From the NCBI GenBank assembly GCA_024734555.1, contig JANPWX010000008.1, positions 7,493,933-7,557,932 on the forward strand: a DNA stretch of 64,000 bases. The letters are read 5' to 3'. How positions within the stretch are numbered: the first letter of the stretch is position 1; every line of letters begins with the position of its first letter. Made by a program: the position numbers and the translations under genes. Under the pieces are notes generated by a model that had not been told where the DNA came from, ran no database searches, and saw nothing but the letters and a program-made list of their open reading frames with translations. This stretch comes from Trochalopteron elliotii. Its lineage: Eukaryota; Chordata; Aves; Passeriformes; Leiothrichidae. This document shows positions 49,701 through 61,800 of this stretch, piece by piece.

Positions 49701-51369
49701 AAACCATGTCTGATCCGTTCATCAGACATCATTTCACTCTGAGTGCCATTGTAAGACTCTCCAGTCTCACAGGTAATAAACAACAACTTGACAAGGCTCC
49801 ACTTCATGCTATAGATATTGAATCATTATGAAAATCAAGCTCTTAAATTTCATCTTTAATTTTCCTTCCCTTTTTTTGGTAATAGAATTTTTTGGATTTT
49901 GTGTCTAAACTCTGATTCTGGAGTTCAATGCAGCTCATTTGGCATTTGATAGTTTGGAAGTTCTTATTCTTTATTTGTTTCCATAAAGATTGATATAGGA
50001 AGAGAAAATGCTCTCTCCTATACCCTACAAATGTTAACTGATTATATAGTTGAACTCTATGTCCAATTTATCTTCCTGAAAGAAACAGAAATGACTTTGT
50101 CACAAGCCACAGAATATATGCAGGACTGCACAGTGTTCAGTCCCTACTGCATTCTGAACAGTGATATATTTTAGCATCTAATATTTATGTTCATTTCAAG
50201 TTGTATTCTCATTTTTCATCTGCAGTGCCCTTAGTGATGGTAGAAATTAGTTTTATTACAGCTTCCTCTAAAGGACATCCATGCTTGGAAGAAAAAACAG
50301 GGAGGGAAAAGTCATCCAGAGGCATGGACTCCAAATTGATATGTCAGGGAGGTATAGCCATGAATTTCCTGTTGAAGTACAGTGATCCATAATCCTCTTT
50401 CGTATTATAGACTTAAAAATTACTTTCTTTTATGGTATGTCATTTAATTATACATGTCTTTGTATCAAAACTCTAGTTTGAAGCCTAGGCTGGAACCATC
50501 AGTGCCGTGGAGGTCACCCTGGAACAACAAAACAGATAGTAGTCTTGATAAGCAGAGTCCCCTTCCATCAGGCAGGGGCATGGCTGTGGCTGCCACACGC
50601 CCCTGGGAAGTGTCACGGCAATATTTTTTTCCTGTTCCATGGGGTGAGGCTGACACTGTCATCTGTCACTCACTGCCTTGATCAGGATTCACATTTGTGC
50701 CTCCTCTCACTTTTTCCCTCAACGGTGGCCTCCCTTCAGGCTGCTGCAACCTAAATCTTAGCAGTGAGCTGCTATTTTTCCTGTGTCTAGCCTGTGAGCC
50801 TGTATCTTTATAAAACCTCCAGCAGGCCCTTTTCTCCTCCCTACTTCCACAAGAGAGACATTTTGAGTAAGTCAAGGTTCAGTAAGCGCCAGGAAACAGA
50901 TGAAATAATAAAATATCCTTCTAATGCCATATGAAGTTGTGGTAAAGGTTAATGAAAGAAAGGGAAATGAAAGGGGAAAAAAAATGCTCTACTAGCTGAA
51001 TCATCTACATTCAAATTGGCTAAAAACATCTAAGTTCTTGAACAGCTGCAACATTTTTGAATCACTGTCCCTATTAATCTGACATTTGGTCAAATTAGCA
51101 GAATCCATTAAATATATATGAAACTGTTTTGCAATATGCTGAAAAAAATCTTACCCTTTAGACCTCTTTTTGCAGAAAGAACAATTTGGTGCTTACTAAA
51201 TATTTCATATATGTTTCAAACTTTGGAAAGTTGTTTTTCTTCCGATAAGGAGCTAGTGAGTTTCAGCAGGGTCTCTAGCACTTCACAGGGAAGGAAAACA
51301 GATAGGTAGGAAAACTGCAAAATAAAAAGCTACTTAAAGAGAAGGTGAAGGAAAGACTAAAAGAAATTC
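43796..51369. other. Intergenic or intronic DNA, no gene seen
   Basis: About 7.6 kb of AT-rich unrecognised sequence. It includes a tandem duplication of TAACATGTGG (46181-46200), a perfect 16-base AT palindrome (46253-46268), a stretch at 46440-46680 with GATA and AT-rich factor-like sites, and an A-rich tract. Open frames at 46950-47303 (plus, 117 codons), 47246-47609 (minus) and 48900-49238 (plus) show no recognisable protein features. Confidence 0.5.
48127..48170. repeat. A-rich/CAAAA simple tract
   Basis: Two A runs separated by CAC, followed by ACC/AACC units. It has no LINE or processed-transcript sequence directly upstream that would make it a poly(A) tail. Confidence 0.8.
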
Positions 51370-51870
51370 CAAGACTTTCAAAAAAATTGACAGAAACGCA
51401 AATTGCAGTCACTGTGCCACTTACGACACCATGCGAGTGAATGTGAAGGTGGCCATTTTCCATGGGAAAAAAAACCTCATTCCCCCAGTGTCTCAGGGTC
51501 AGCTCAGAGGTGTCATTTGGGGCTCCAAGGCCAGCCAGAGACCTAGCTGATGGAAGCTTTGGTTTAGGAGAAATCCATCAAAGTTTTCAAATTTTAAAGG
51601 CAGCAACCCTCTCTCGGCCAGCGCGAATGAACAAAAACGGTGGCCATTTTCAGTGGGAAAAATAACCCGTTCCCCCAGTGTCTGGGGTCATTTCACAGGT
51701 GGCCTTTGCGTCTCCAAGTGCAGCCAGAAGCCTAGTTTCTGGCAGCTTTGGTTTGGGAGAAATCCATCAAAGTTTGCATATTTAGGAGGTGTCACTCCAC
51801 TGTCCCACATGTGAGTGGACGAGAACAGTGGCCATTTTCTACGGGAAAAAAAAAACATTCCCCCGGTGTG
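51370..51870. repeat. Short array of a ~190-bp satellite-like tandem repeat
   Basis: The word GGCCATTTTC, or a one-base variant, recurs at about 51451, 51642 and 51830, with repeat periods of about 191 and 188 bases. Each copy continues with a G/A-rich block, 'ttccccc(a/g)gtgt', and (in the two full copies) 'gctttggttt' and 'gagaaatccatcaaagttt'. There is a partial unit on the left, two full units and a partial unit on the right, roughly 2.6 copies. The two full copies agree well over the first 140 bases and less over the last 50. The period matches the approximate unit length reported for several avian centromeric satellites, but I cannot confirm sequence identity. Confidence 0.9.
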
Positions 51871-54800
51871 AAAAAGTTTGTGATATTCTGAATTTCAAAA
51901 CTTAAACTGCTTTTTTGTGTTCAATGCCTTGCGTCCTTTCTTCTTTTTCAATCTGTGCATATTTGGAAACTAATACCTGTTTACAGGAATTTTGCTACTC
52001 TCAAGTAATTTTCAAAAGCCTCTCATCACAGCATGCAAATCTCTACAACAATCTTTAATCTACAGAATCCATGAATAATAACAAAGCATTTTATAAAATA
52101 ATTGTAATTCATAACCCCCTAAAAGTATTTTTTACTAGATGAACAATGTCATCAATTAAGTTTTTTGCATCAGTTTTTTTGTTGCCTATCCCACCCTACT
52201 ACTCTCCCCATCCCAAGGGGTTTTTCAACCTAGATTATTTCCATCCATCCCCTTAAAAGCTGCATTAATTCCATGTGGTGGAGGCAGTCTAGGTGAGATA
52301 TAGAAGCAGGACCAAGCTGCAAAGGTGATAAAACCAGGGATATTTTAAGTCAGGTTTGTTGCTAAACGACACTTCACATTGGAAGCTGCACACTAAATCT
52401 CCAGAGCTTTTGTTCAATCTGTGTCGCAGGTTATTTCCTCTCCTTTTCCCTCAGCTATGCTGGATATATAAGGGTCACTTTGGAAGACAAAATTATTGGT
52501 ATGTTTAATGTTACTGCTTTATTAGGGGAAAATTGGCAAAACCTCTTGCATTTCAGTATATCAACATATATTTCAGTATATCATGTTGTTCCTTCCAGTG
52601 CTGATTAGTAGGAAAGTCCAGAGGTGACCCTGTCTGGTCTCCAGGACTGTATGGTTTATCACTGAGTCCTTCAGCTCTGTCTAGGCTTTCTAAATCACAA
52701 TACTCAGAGAAAACTCAGGCAGGTCTCTCAGTGGTGTTTCTTACAAACTGACTGCTTGCAAAACTACAATAGAATTCCAAAGACCAAGCAGTAGGCAAGA
52801 AATGAAAATGCTATTTTTAGCAATTCCCTGTGAAAAGCTAGGGAGGAGTTGCACTAAGGAGGAACCCACACAGCCAAGTACTTGATGCAGTGCTTGAATA
52901 GGCAGCATTTTCTTTATTGTCGGGAAGAGTTCAGTCTTGTGTTGTCAGGCTGTCTGGCAGAAGCTGTGCAAGGGCAAGGAGGTTCTCTGTTGGAGCAGCA
53001 TGGGCTTGGGGTGCTGGTGAATTATTGAGGTACAGAGATAAATTAGAAATACTGCCAGGAGGCTAGTGAGTGTTCCAGGTAGTTGCTTTCAGTGCAGGCA
53101 GGACATGACTGACTGCAGGCTTATCTTTCCAGCTTCACAGTACACTGTGAAATACTTTGTGTGTACCTGAGCTGTACCTGTTTCTGAAAGTCCCAGGCAG
53201 GAAGGAGGATTACAGTGCTTTGTGAGTGCCATAGCTGCTTCTGTTGCTACCCAGCTGCTGCAGGGAGGAGACAAAGCTCCTGGGCACTGCCCTGCCCTGC
53301 AGGCGGAGGTCTGAGGAGGATGAGTTCAGCCAGGTGCCAGTGCAAAGGTCAGGCCTCGAAATTTCTGCACATGCATGCTATCAGCAGCAGTATCAGCAGC
53401 AGACCCTCCCTTGTGCACTGCAGATGGTTCAGCTGTGAGTGGTGCCTCCCAAACCCACTGGGAAGACCAGCGGGAAAGATACTCTCTTCTACAAAGGTGT
53501 GCTGGAGTGCAGGCTGCAAGCCAGATTTAAAAACATGAACTGTAGTGGTTTAGGGCATGGCCTTCAGCAAAATGAAAATGAAATGTCCAGGAGAGAGCTG
53601 TTACCATGCATTGCATCTCTGATGGAAGAAAATTATGATCCAGGGGTCACACCGACCATCTTCATCTTTATGTAATTCTTAATTTTTTTTCAGATTGTAT
53701 TTTTGCATAATAGGGATAACTAATTGTATTCTCTAAATTCAGCCAGACAAATTCTTGCTCAATATGAAATTGTGTTGTGCTAAGTTATGGTTATTATACT
53801 TGTGTTTAGGGTCTGTATTCTGAAATAAGCAATCTGAATGAAATACAGAAAGACCTTGTATAGGAAGGACCCAAAGAGAGAAAGGAGTAGAATGAAGATT
53901 GGGAATAGAAATTAAAAGGAAGACAAACAGATAGAGCAGTCACTAGAAGGCAGCAAATGTCATAGAACTTTGGAGAGACATGCAGCAAGGCAGAAGCAGA
54001 AAAAACGGATGTGGAAAGAATAAAGAACAGGGAAGGTATGGGAAAGCAAATATTGTCCATATAGCATGAGAAGAAGTAATCTAAGTCTAATATAAAATAA
54101 GGCCTAGAAGAAAGCCAGATATTTAAGTGTATCAAAGTCACAACAAAGCATCCTAAGAGAAATGGAATCTTGAAGAGAGCTGTAGGAAGCAAGAGAATAA
54201 ACAAACTGTAGAAACACTATAGGGATTTGAAAGATTTTTTTATGTCTTCTTCCTTATTAAGTCTCATCATTAACAAGAATACTGTTTGATCTTATTTATA
54301 GCATCAATATACTGCTGCTGTAAAATCTTCTCCAATATTGTATCAGCAGCAGCAGCTGCAAGTAAATTTGAAAGCTTCAGCAGAGTAGTGGAAGATAAAG
54401 CCACAATCAGCCATTCCTTTCTCTCATTTCCAATGAGATGATGCTGATCCTTCAGACTTCAGCAGATCAGTTCTTCTCTGCTGAGGGGCTTTTTAGACTC
54501 TCCAGCACCTTCACTGGAAAATGTGCAGAGCAGGCATTCAGAGTAACACAAAGCCTATTATGGTAATGATTTATTAGGAGGAGAAGAGAAAAGCAGACTG
54601 CCAGGGAACCCACATTTGTTAATCAGTGCTAAAATAATGGGGTTAATACTATAAATTAAAAAATAATCATGAAAGAGGGTTATGGCTAATAACAAAAAGA
54701 GGAAAGGATAGAATGGGGGCAGGGTAGGTGGGAACACTTCAAATAATGGGAATAAGGTATGAATGCAGAGAGTAGATACCACATGCAAATGAATCTTTTG

Positions 54801-57460
54801 GATTAAGATAAATACTGCCATACACTAATGTCAGTTTTGACAGTAATAGTGATTAGTGTGAGTTGATAATTGACAACAAGTAACTACAGCCAGAGCAGAA
54901 ACTCTGTATGAAAGTCCTGTGACACTATTACTTAACTCAATTAGCTCAAATTACAGAGGTGTAGCTGAACAAGCAATATTATGAACTGTGACTCACATAA
55001 GCATTTCACTCTCAGAAAGTAATTCAGAATCTACTAACTAGAAGCTAATAGCCAGCAGGAGCACATGCACAATTTATGACTTTCATTTAAACAGGTCTGC
55101 TTAACACAAAATAGCTACTTTAAAAATGGGAGTGCTTAAGTCTGTTTTAACACCTTTCTCAGCACTAGAGAAAAATCTATGTTAAATCAAAACCACCTTT
55201 ACAACCTGTAAAATTCTCACGTTTTGCTACTAATGTTGGCAAAAATAGATGCAGCTTCATCAACAGTTATGTCCTTATGTCAGAAAGGTGCCATTAGCTT
55301 TACTTCAAGCATCAGCTAAACTGGTTTGAAAGAGGTACTAAAAATATTTCTGAGTACAAGTTGTTTCATCTAACATCTGAAGTTGGCCACCAGGTTCAGC
55401 TTTCCTACCACATTGATCCAGGTGATGTTTCTACTGACTCTCACATCTATTACCTCAAGCAGAGTCAGGTCAATTGAATCTAAAGGCGAAAATATTGTAG
55501 CGGTGAGAGCCTTCTCTGAAAAGCTCTTCAAAACTTTCCTCAGAAGAAAAAAATCCCTCAGTATTTATAACTGCCACCTCACGATCACCAACTATACAAA
55601 GCACATTTCTTAAAGCAGGATAAATTTTTCTCATCAGCACATCAATTGTCATATGTATCCAATCTGAGAAAGTCAATGTTTCTGTGGTCATCAATGAATA
55701 TGAGACCTCTTTGTCTTCTCTTCAAATTCTCACCTCCACCTCTCCAGGACTGGGGGAAATTTGGATAGGGGCAGTCAGACTGTCTGATTTGTGAGGTTTT
55801 CTGCTTTCAGCTCTCTTCTCATGGATAATTTCCTAAGCTTTCTCTCATTGTTTTCTGTGCATGCCACTTGTAAGAAGATATTTTTGCTTTTAATAATGGT
55901 ATAAACTGAGCCTTGAGCTTTCACAAACAGATGTGCGGAGCCATACACAATGCTGAGAGAGAATCAGATTGTCCTCAGAACATCTGCCAGATGTGGCATG
56001 CCCCAGGGAACACCATCCTGTTGATCCCATTAACTGACAGTACAGTCTGCTGTGTACTTCAGTAAGTCCAAGTAGTTGGCACTAGAACACGTAGTATTTC
56101 TTGCAACCCACTTTCTCCTTGGTTTCCACTGATTCTTGTGCTTAAAAATGTAATCCCTGCTTTGAATATGCACCTGAAATGATGAGATCATCATCATTCT
56201 TGTTTTCAAGTATGAAAGACCAATATTGTTAAGAACAAACAAACAAAAACCCACAAAACTCTCTTATGTCGCGGGTGTGCTTTTTCTCGTCTAACTTCTC
56301 CACAAAGTCTCTCTCTTATAACAATTGCATCTGATGTGGCATTATCTCATTTTCTCATTTTGGAGTACCTGCTCAGAAATTATTTTCATGTATTTTCTTT
56401 CTGCCACACTGATAGCTTAGCAAAAAAAAAAAAAAAAAAAAAAATCAGATTTAAACCGCCTGGAAGTTTTTAGTGGAGTATAACACTACAGGTAGATCAA
56501 ATCTAGGTTGAGAAAAATTTCCAGAGCTGGGCATCTAATCATATGTAATGGTTCAGGCCTGAACTACTGAGAATTTCCATTGTTAAAAAAATCACAAAAA
56601 TGGATTTTGAGACCTATGTCTTAATGGCTATTCTTAGGTCTCTTGACTCCATATCTGGAACATTTGGACATCTGAGGAGAGACTTGTTTTCCCAGTTTGA
56701 AGTCCCTCAGGTGCCTGAATTTGCTTCTCAGCATTGTCTCAACAATCCTGACCAGAGTCTGACTCACAGCATCAAGGGTGCATGCAAACAGGTTGGTGCT
56801 CAGACACCAGGCATTGCCTTTGTCCGTGTGGAGCTCATTCTAGTAGGAAGGGCCCAAGTGTGCTTTGCTGGTTTGACTGACTTAGGCTTCTGAACTGAGA
56901 CTGGAATTAGGGATTGCCAAATCAGAGAGATGGAGATCCTAGTCCAATGTATCAGCTACACAAGGATTTTAAACACCCATGTGTCACATTCCAGGGTACT
57001 GACCTTCATGTTAAAATGCTCTAAATAGGTGTCAATAAGATTGCTGGAGTAACTATGCTGTTTTGCAAAGGATGCAGACAGGAGGCAGAGTCTCTGCAGA
57101 GAAAGAGTTCTGCTCACAGCCTGGCTTTGCTAACCTGGAAGGAAGGGAAGAGAACTGGAATATGTGCCGCTGTGATCTACTGCTCCAGTGGCTCAAAAAA
57201 CTCAGAGGAGCTCATGTATTTTTCAGTGTTGACTACCCTTGTTTTGCAGGTGATGAATTACAGACCCTTTAGCAGCTATGACACTCTGTAATTGAGTTTC
57301 CTCAATTTAGCTCAGAGCTCTGAGAAACTGGCGTGCAGTGAGACAACCCAGTGGGAGTATGGGATTTTCCTGCCCTTGCATAGTGTGTAAATAAAGGCTC
57401 TTTTCTACAATCCTTATGAACAGATAGCCAGCTCCTTGCCTAATGCTGGTCAGAAAACAT
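51871..57460. other. Intergenic or intronic DNA, no gene seen
   Basis: Unrecognised sequence with a 20-base-period direct repeat of TTTCAGTATATCA (52551-52583), a purine-rich plus strand at about 53820-54240, and a perfect 14-base palindrome (57311-57324). The 132-codon hydrophobic minus-strand frame at 53806-54204 lies exactly opposite the purine tract and is a composition artefact. Other frames of 75-107 codons have no recognised domain. Confidence 0.5.
56422..56444. repeat. A23 homopolymer
   Basis: Twenty-three A bases in a row. No recognisable retrotransposed transcript precedes it and no flanking target duplication was found, so it is treated as a simple repeat. Confidence 0.93.
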
Positions 57461-57512
57461 CCAGTGACTTCAGTGAGACTGTGTATGTTCACATCAGCTG
57501 AGAATCTGGCCT
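57461..57512. repeat. Half copy of the small ancient palindromic repeat
   Basis: The words 'cagtgacttcagtgagac' and 'cacatcagctgagaatctgg' follow each other with the spacing of a short repeat I recall from sauropsid genomes ('cattgacttcagtgg...ttacatcagctgaggatctggcc'). Only one arm is visible. It is probably the same family as the copy near 3.3 kb. Confidence 0.55.
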
Positions 57513-58306
57513 GAAGTATTATTAAATTACGTATTTCAGGTCTATAAATAGCCGTGCCCTGCTGAGATGATGCGCCTGATTTATGGGGTCTGTTTTGCTG
57601 CATAGGGCAATTGATGGGCAAGATAACCAGTAGTCAGATCATTAAAACACAATTAGACAGAAGGAAGCCAGAAATTCAGCCGTGATCCTCCCTCTTCATT
57701 TTGTGCCCCAGCATACACTGGCAATTCCTGTGGACAGCTGGAGACACACGAGGATGTTACCTCCTGGCTGCCGTGCCATACCTTCTCCAAGGAGAGCAGC
57801 AGCTGAAAAGCAGATTGCCTTCCTGAAAATGGGACATCTTGTCAGCAGGGTAAAGCAAACTGAACAAAAGGTCTGTGTGAAAATAATGCAGTCATCCTCC
57901 AGCACAAGGTACATTCAGACCAATTCTTCATTAATTTTTTTAGATGAGTGGTCCAAATAAAACCAAGCAATATGTGAAGCAGCAGGGTATATGTGGATAT
58001 TTATGGACTTCTGTTCATTCCTAAACCAAGGCTTTTCTTGTAGGTAATGATTATTTCTACTATTCACATTGTTCACAATCTAGAAACATTGGAGCTTTTA
58101 TTTGAAAAGAATTAATTTAAAGCATACCAGAATCTTTTCCCCAAGTGATATTTCCCAGAACTATGTAATGGCAACATCTCTTTCATAGATAATGAACTGT
58201 CTTGGTCAAACCTATTTTTGTATATGTGGGAGTGCATTTTTCCACTTTAAGTTTAATTCAAAGTTAATGTTCTTTTGTAAAATGGTTTGTTCTCTGTACC
58301 CCTTTT
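57513..58306. other. Unrecognised DNA left of the second LTR
   Basis: Contains a possible continuation of conserved-looking sequence to about 57680, and a 92-codon plus-strand frame at 57682-57960 without a recognised domain. No gene signal was accepted. Confidence 0.45.
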
Positions 58307-58585
58307 TGTTACCCACTTTTGGTTTATCCCTGTTTTTTCCCCAGTGACAGTCCTGTGATGGTTCTGTATTTTCCCTGAGTTTTCCCCCCCAGAGACAGTT
58401 AACTGTCCATCACTTCATGGACAGCCTCCTGTTGCTATCATTTTTGGGGTCGCTCCCCACTTCTGGAAGATTCTGAGAGAGGCATCGAGTGATTGGGCAG
58501 AATCCTGATTGTCACCTTCTAATGTTCATTGTATGGCTGTTTTGTATGTTTGTTTATGATATGAGCCACCTCCCTGTTAAACCTT

Positions 58586-58590
58586 ATTGG
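58586..58590 (-). promoter_or_regulatory. Inverted CCAAT box in the LTR
   Basis: ATTGG on the plus strand lies about 25 bases upstream of the TATA-like element, a normal position in retroviral U3 promoters. Confidence 0.5.
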
Positions 58591-58614
58591 TTCCCTTTCT
58601 GTGTAACACCCCCA

Positions 58615-58623
58615 GTTATAAGG
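58615..58623 (+). promoter_or_regulatory. TATA-like element of the LTR promoter
   Basis: GTTATAAGG lies 80 bases before the polyadenylation signal. Transcription from this promoter would begin near 58645. Confidence 0.5.
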
Positions 58624-58694
58624 TCTCACCCCAGAGTCAGCCGGGGTCTTCGGGCACGCTGACACTCGAGGTGAGGACCCCACGCCGGGGTTCC

Positions 58695-58700
58695 AATAAA
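58695..58700 (+). promoter_or_regulatory. AATAAA polyadenylation signal of the LTR
   Basis: AATAAA is followed within 20 bases by GT-rich sequence (CTCGTGTGACC), the usual cleavage context at the end of R. Confidence 0.75.
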
Positions 58701-58844
58701 CTCGTGTGACCCAGTGTCTCCAGAGTCCTCCCTTTTCATCCTCCAGCCATCGCCACGCAGGCGCAGCTGAGCGGAAAAGATCCCACTGGACTGGAGTGTT
58801 ACCAGAGCAGCAGCTAGCCGGCTTAGAAAACAGGCACGGTAACA

Positions 58845-61800
58845 TGTGTAGATGGAATTAAAATTGTTTTCTTTAATATATGGTATTATCTTTATCTAAA
58901 TTTAATGTTTCCAGTCAGTGCTAGAGGTCTTTCTGCACCTTTCTTCAGACTGAAAGTCCGCTTTCCCTTTTACTAACTCGGGCAAGCAAGTAGCAGCAGC
59001 TGCCTTTGCCACCTCAGTGTTTGTGCTGTTTTCCAAATCACCTATGAGTAGTTATCTAGCGTAACTTACTTTTCTTCAATAAAATTATGCTAAAAAAATG
59101 TGATGCATTGGCTGAGGCCCTTTTGTTCTGCTGTCAGAAGAGTTTTCATGTTGACTTTAATGGGGCAAGGGCTGGACACATTGGGATTAGTTTTTTCCAG
59201 AACTTCCTTTATTTGATTTTTAGAAAGACAGATGTTAATAAATTTTAGTTCTTTTCCTTTTTTTGGTTTTTCTCATGTATGTAAAGCCTTCAGCAAGAAT
59301 GAATCAGTTTTAACAGAACATAACACATTTCAGGGCCTTCATCATGGTTAATATTTTCTTGCACTGTTCTACCTTGCAATACATTATTACAGATAGTTTG
59401 CCAAATTTTGTCATCTTGCCTTTAAGATAGCCAAGGTTTCAGTTTTTGCAGTGAGATGGTGACAAGCACTGGCAAAAGTACTGGAAAATTATTTAGAAGA
59501 ATTATGAAGTCATTAATACTATGTAAACTGAACTTACCAAGGTCTGAAAATTCCTCTTTGTAGTAATGCTCAGCATTTATACAATGTCTTACCTCTTCAA
59601 CAAAGGAATGCAAATATTCATTAATTAATCTTCACACCTTATAGGTAGCCTGGAGCTGCCATTCTTATTTTACATGTGAGATGCTAATTTAATATCCCAT
59701 CTCATAATAGCTATAGGCTCTTTCCTTTTCTCTGAGAGAAAAACTAAAGATTCTGGACCTTTTTTTTTTTAATTCACACTACCTGCTCTCAAAATTGTCA
59801 AAGCCTCTGTCGCTTCTTCTCACCTCATCACAAGCTGCAAATATAGTCTTTACATGTTTAGCCATTTTTAGAAACCCTCTATTTCTTTTTATAAAATAGG
59901 AAGTATGAAATTGCATATGTAACTTAAAGAAAGTGTAAGACCTTCAGCTAGAAGATATGTAACAGTCTGTGAAAAATGCTACTTTTAATTTTTAATTTAG
60001 AAAATGCATAATGACCCACTTTGAAATACAGCTACATGTAGTTAGTTGAGCACTTGTTCCTTCCTTTGTGCCTTTTTTGGCAACAACCAGAATTTCCCAA
60101 CTTTCCTTTGTTATAATTAAAAATTTTAATTAAAATTAGTTTCAAAGCTATTCTAGATAAAGTTTCCCAATCTTACTTCCAGTTAATCTAATATTAACTG
60201 GTTTTATGTAACTTTCCTGCTCATTCATGATTTAAAGCACCCAAAGTCTATAAATGGCTCTTCAGTATGCCAGGAGCTCTCTTAATGTAAATCAACATTG
60301 TCTTAATATCAATCATATTGTTTTAAGGCTGCAATTTTAGTGCTTTCTTTAGACATTTTTAGGTTCATGTTTTGTGACAATAAGATGGCATGTATTAGTG
60401 TGATGAAGAGGAAGGCAGAGGAAGAATAATCAAAAATTATTGCCAATGGATTCTAAATCTGAGGAGGAGGGTGTAGCAGGGGTAGTCATCTCTAATGTGA
60501 GCTCTTTCTTTTTGACATGGACAAGACCAGTGTTTTAAGTGGTGCCCCAGACATCATGTAAGGGTAATCTAACTCACAGAGTGTGCACATGGGCTCAGGT
60601 TTTCAGAAGGGATTTCTCAGTTAGGGAGGCTGCTCAGAGAGTGCAGAATCTTGGTCTCCAGGACCAATTAGTGTGCTCTGCTGATGAAGGCTACTTTCAT
60701 TATTATACACTGCTTCAGACACCTCATGCATGAAGGACAGGAATAGTTATCCAAATACCTCACTGTCCCATCTGTCCTGTCTGTTCTGCATCCTACCCAA
60801 GAACCTGCTTTCAATTTCTTCACAAAGCTGCAGCATGTTGTTGTCAAAGTCATCATTTTCCTGTTACCCAAAATGTATCATGTTTTAGGATCTGATACTT
60901 AATTTTGTCTATACTTGTGTATCAAGCTGGTTTTTCCTCTGTTTTATTTCTTGGCATCCATCAGACCATGGTGGTTACAGATAGCTGTGTACTCCTCATG
61001 GTGCTGCTACCACTGGTAGAGGTGACCTGACACGCTGTTCTCCATCCTTGTCATCCCAACAGGTGCTGAGTTTGTCTCCCATTCAGCGGCTGCTATTTGC
61101 CTCATGGTATTTGGCTTTTGCCTTCCATCTCCAAATGAGCCAGTGAGAACTTCTTTGGTGCCCAGCCACTTCTGATAAAACAAGCATGTTTTTGGTGGGT
61201 GGCAATGTCAGGTAAACTTGCTGTCTTTGCCCTGTGAGCACTTCACTGACCCAAATGACAGCCTCTCCATACACCCTTCTGGGTTGTCATTGGTGTATGA
61301 TGCAGGAGTTGTCAGGAGGAATGCTGGGCAGAAATGAGGCAGATGTTTCTAATAAGTGCAACAGTTTGAGAATTTCATATTAGTTTTATACTTCAGTTTG
61401 TGTTGCCATGGTTGCATACACACTCTTGATGTATTTAATGTTACCTTCATCTTAAACTGCTCCTTGCCAAAGGCAGCACAGAAATACACATGGTTCGAAT
61501 TTTGCATGGTTGGTGATATTTGTATCCTAAATATTTATAAACATTTCAAAGGAATGTTTGAACTTAAGAAGGGTTGCCCACAACGTTTTTCCAAAAAGTT
61601 TTTATATTTTTGACTGTTTTAGCACTGACTGTTGTGAGAGTACAATGTCACTCAAGATTATGCAATTTTTTAGGAACTGTCGCAGTTCCAGACAAACCAA
61701 GTCACTGTTCAGTGCTGCTGGACTGCTGGAGGCTGAGGAGCCTTTAAAGACCAGGTCAAACTTGCAGCTTAAGTAAAGAAAAGTTGCTTTAGTTGTGGTT

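Larger units (their letters stand above)
58307..58844 (+). mobile_element. Solo retroviral LTR, probably ERV1/gamma-like
   Basis: A 538-base element starts TGTTACC and ends GGTAACA, a perfect 7-base inverted pair with TG...CA ends. Inside, in retroviral order, are an inverted CCAAT box (58586-58590), a TATA-like GTTATAAGG, AATAAA (58695-58700), a GT-rich downstream element and a GC-rich U5-like end. The roughly 75 bases between the TATA-like box and AATAAA imply a short R region, as in gamma-type elements. No primer-binding site or gag-like sequence follows, so it is a solo LTR. I see no matching target-site duplication next to these ends, so the exact boundaries, or later mutation of the duplication, remain open. 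Confidence 0.8.

Noticed and set aside
53215..53675. Plus-strand frames of 107, 64 and 78 codons around CAGCAG runs
   Set aside because: They overlap in different frames, with no domain and no splice or promoter support.
53806..54204. 132-codon minus-strand frame resembling a multi-pass membrane protein
   Set aside because: It sits opposite a purine-rich tract, so its Phe/Leu/Ser-rich content follows from base composition.
55383..55694. Possible processed pseudogene suggested by protein-like frames on both strands
   Set aside because: I could not match either strand to any family, and no poly(A) tail or target duplication is visible.
56422..56444. A23 run as a retroposed transcript tail
   Set aside because: No recognisable transcript body precedes it and no flanking duplication was found.
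58519..58845. 108-codon minus-strand frame in the second LTR
   Set aside because: It is antisense to the LTR promoter and polyadenylation region, and LTRs do not normally encode protein.
59152..59180. Possible third copy of the small palindromic repeat
   Set aside because: Only the core-like word 'ttgactttaatggggcaagg' is present, which is too short to separate from chance.
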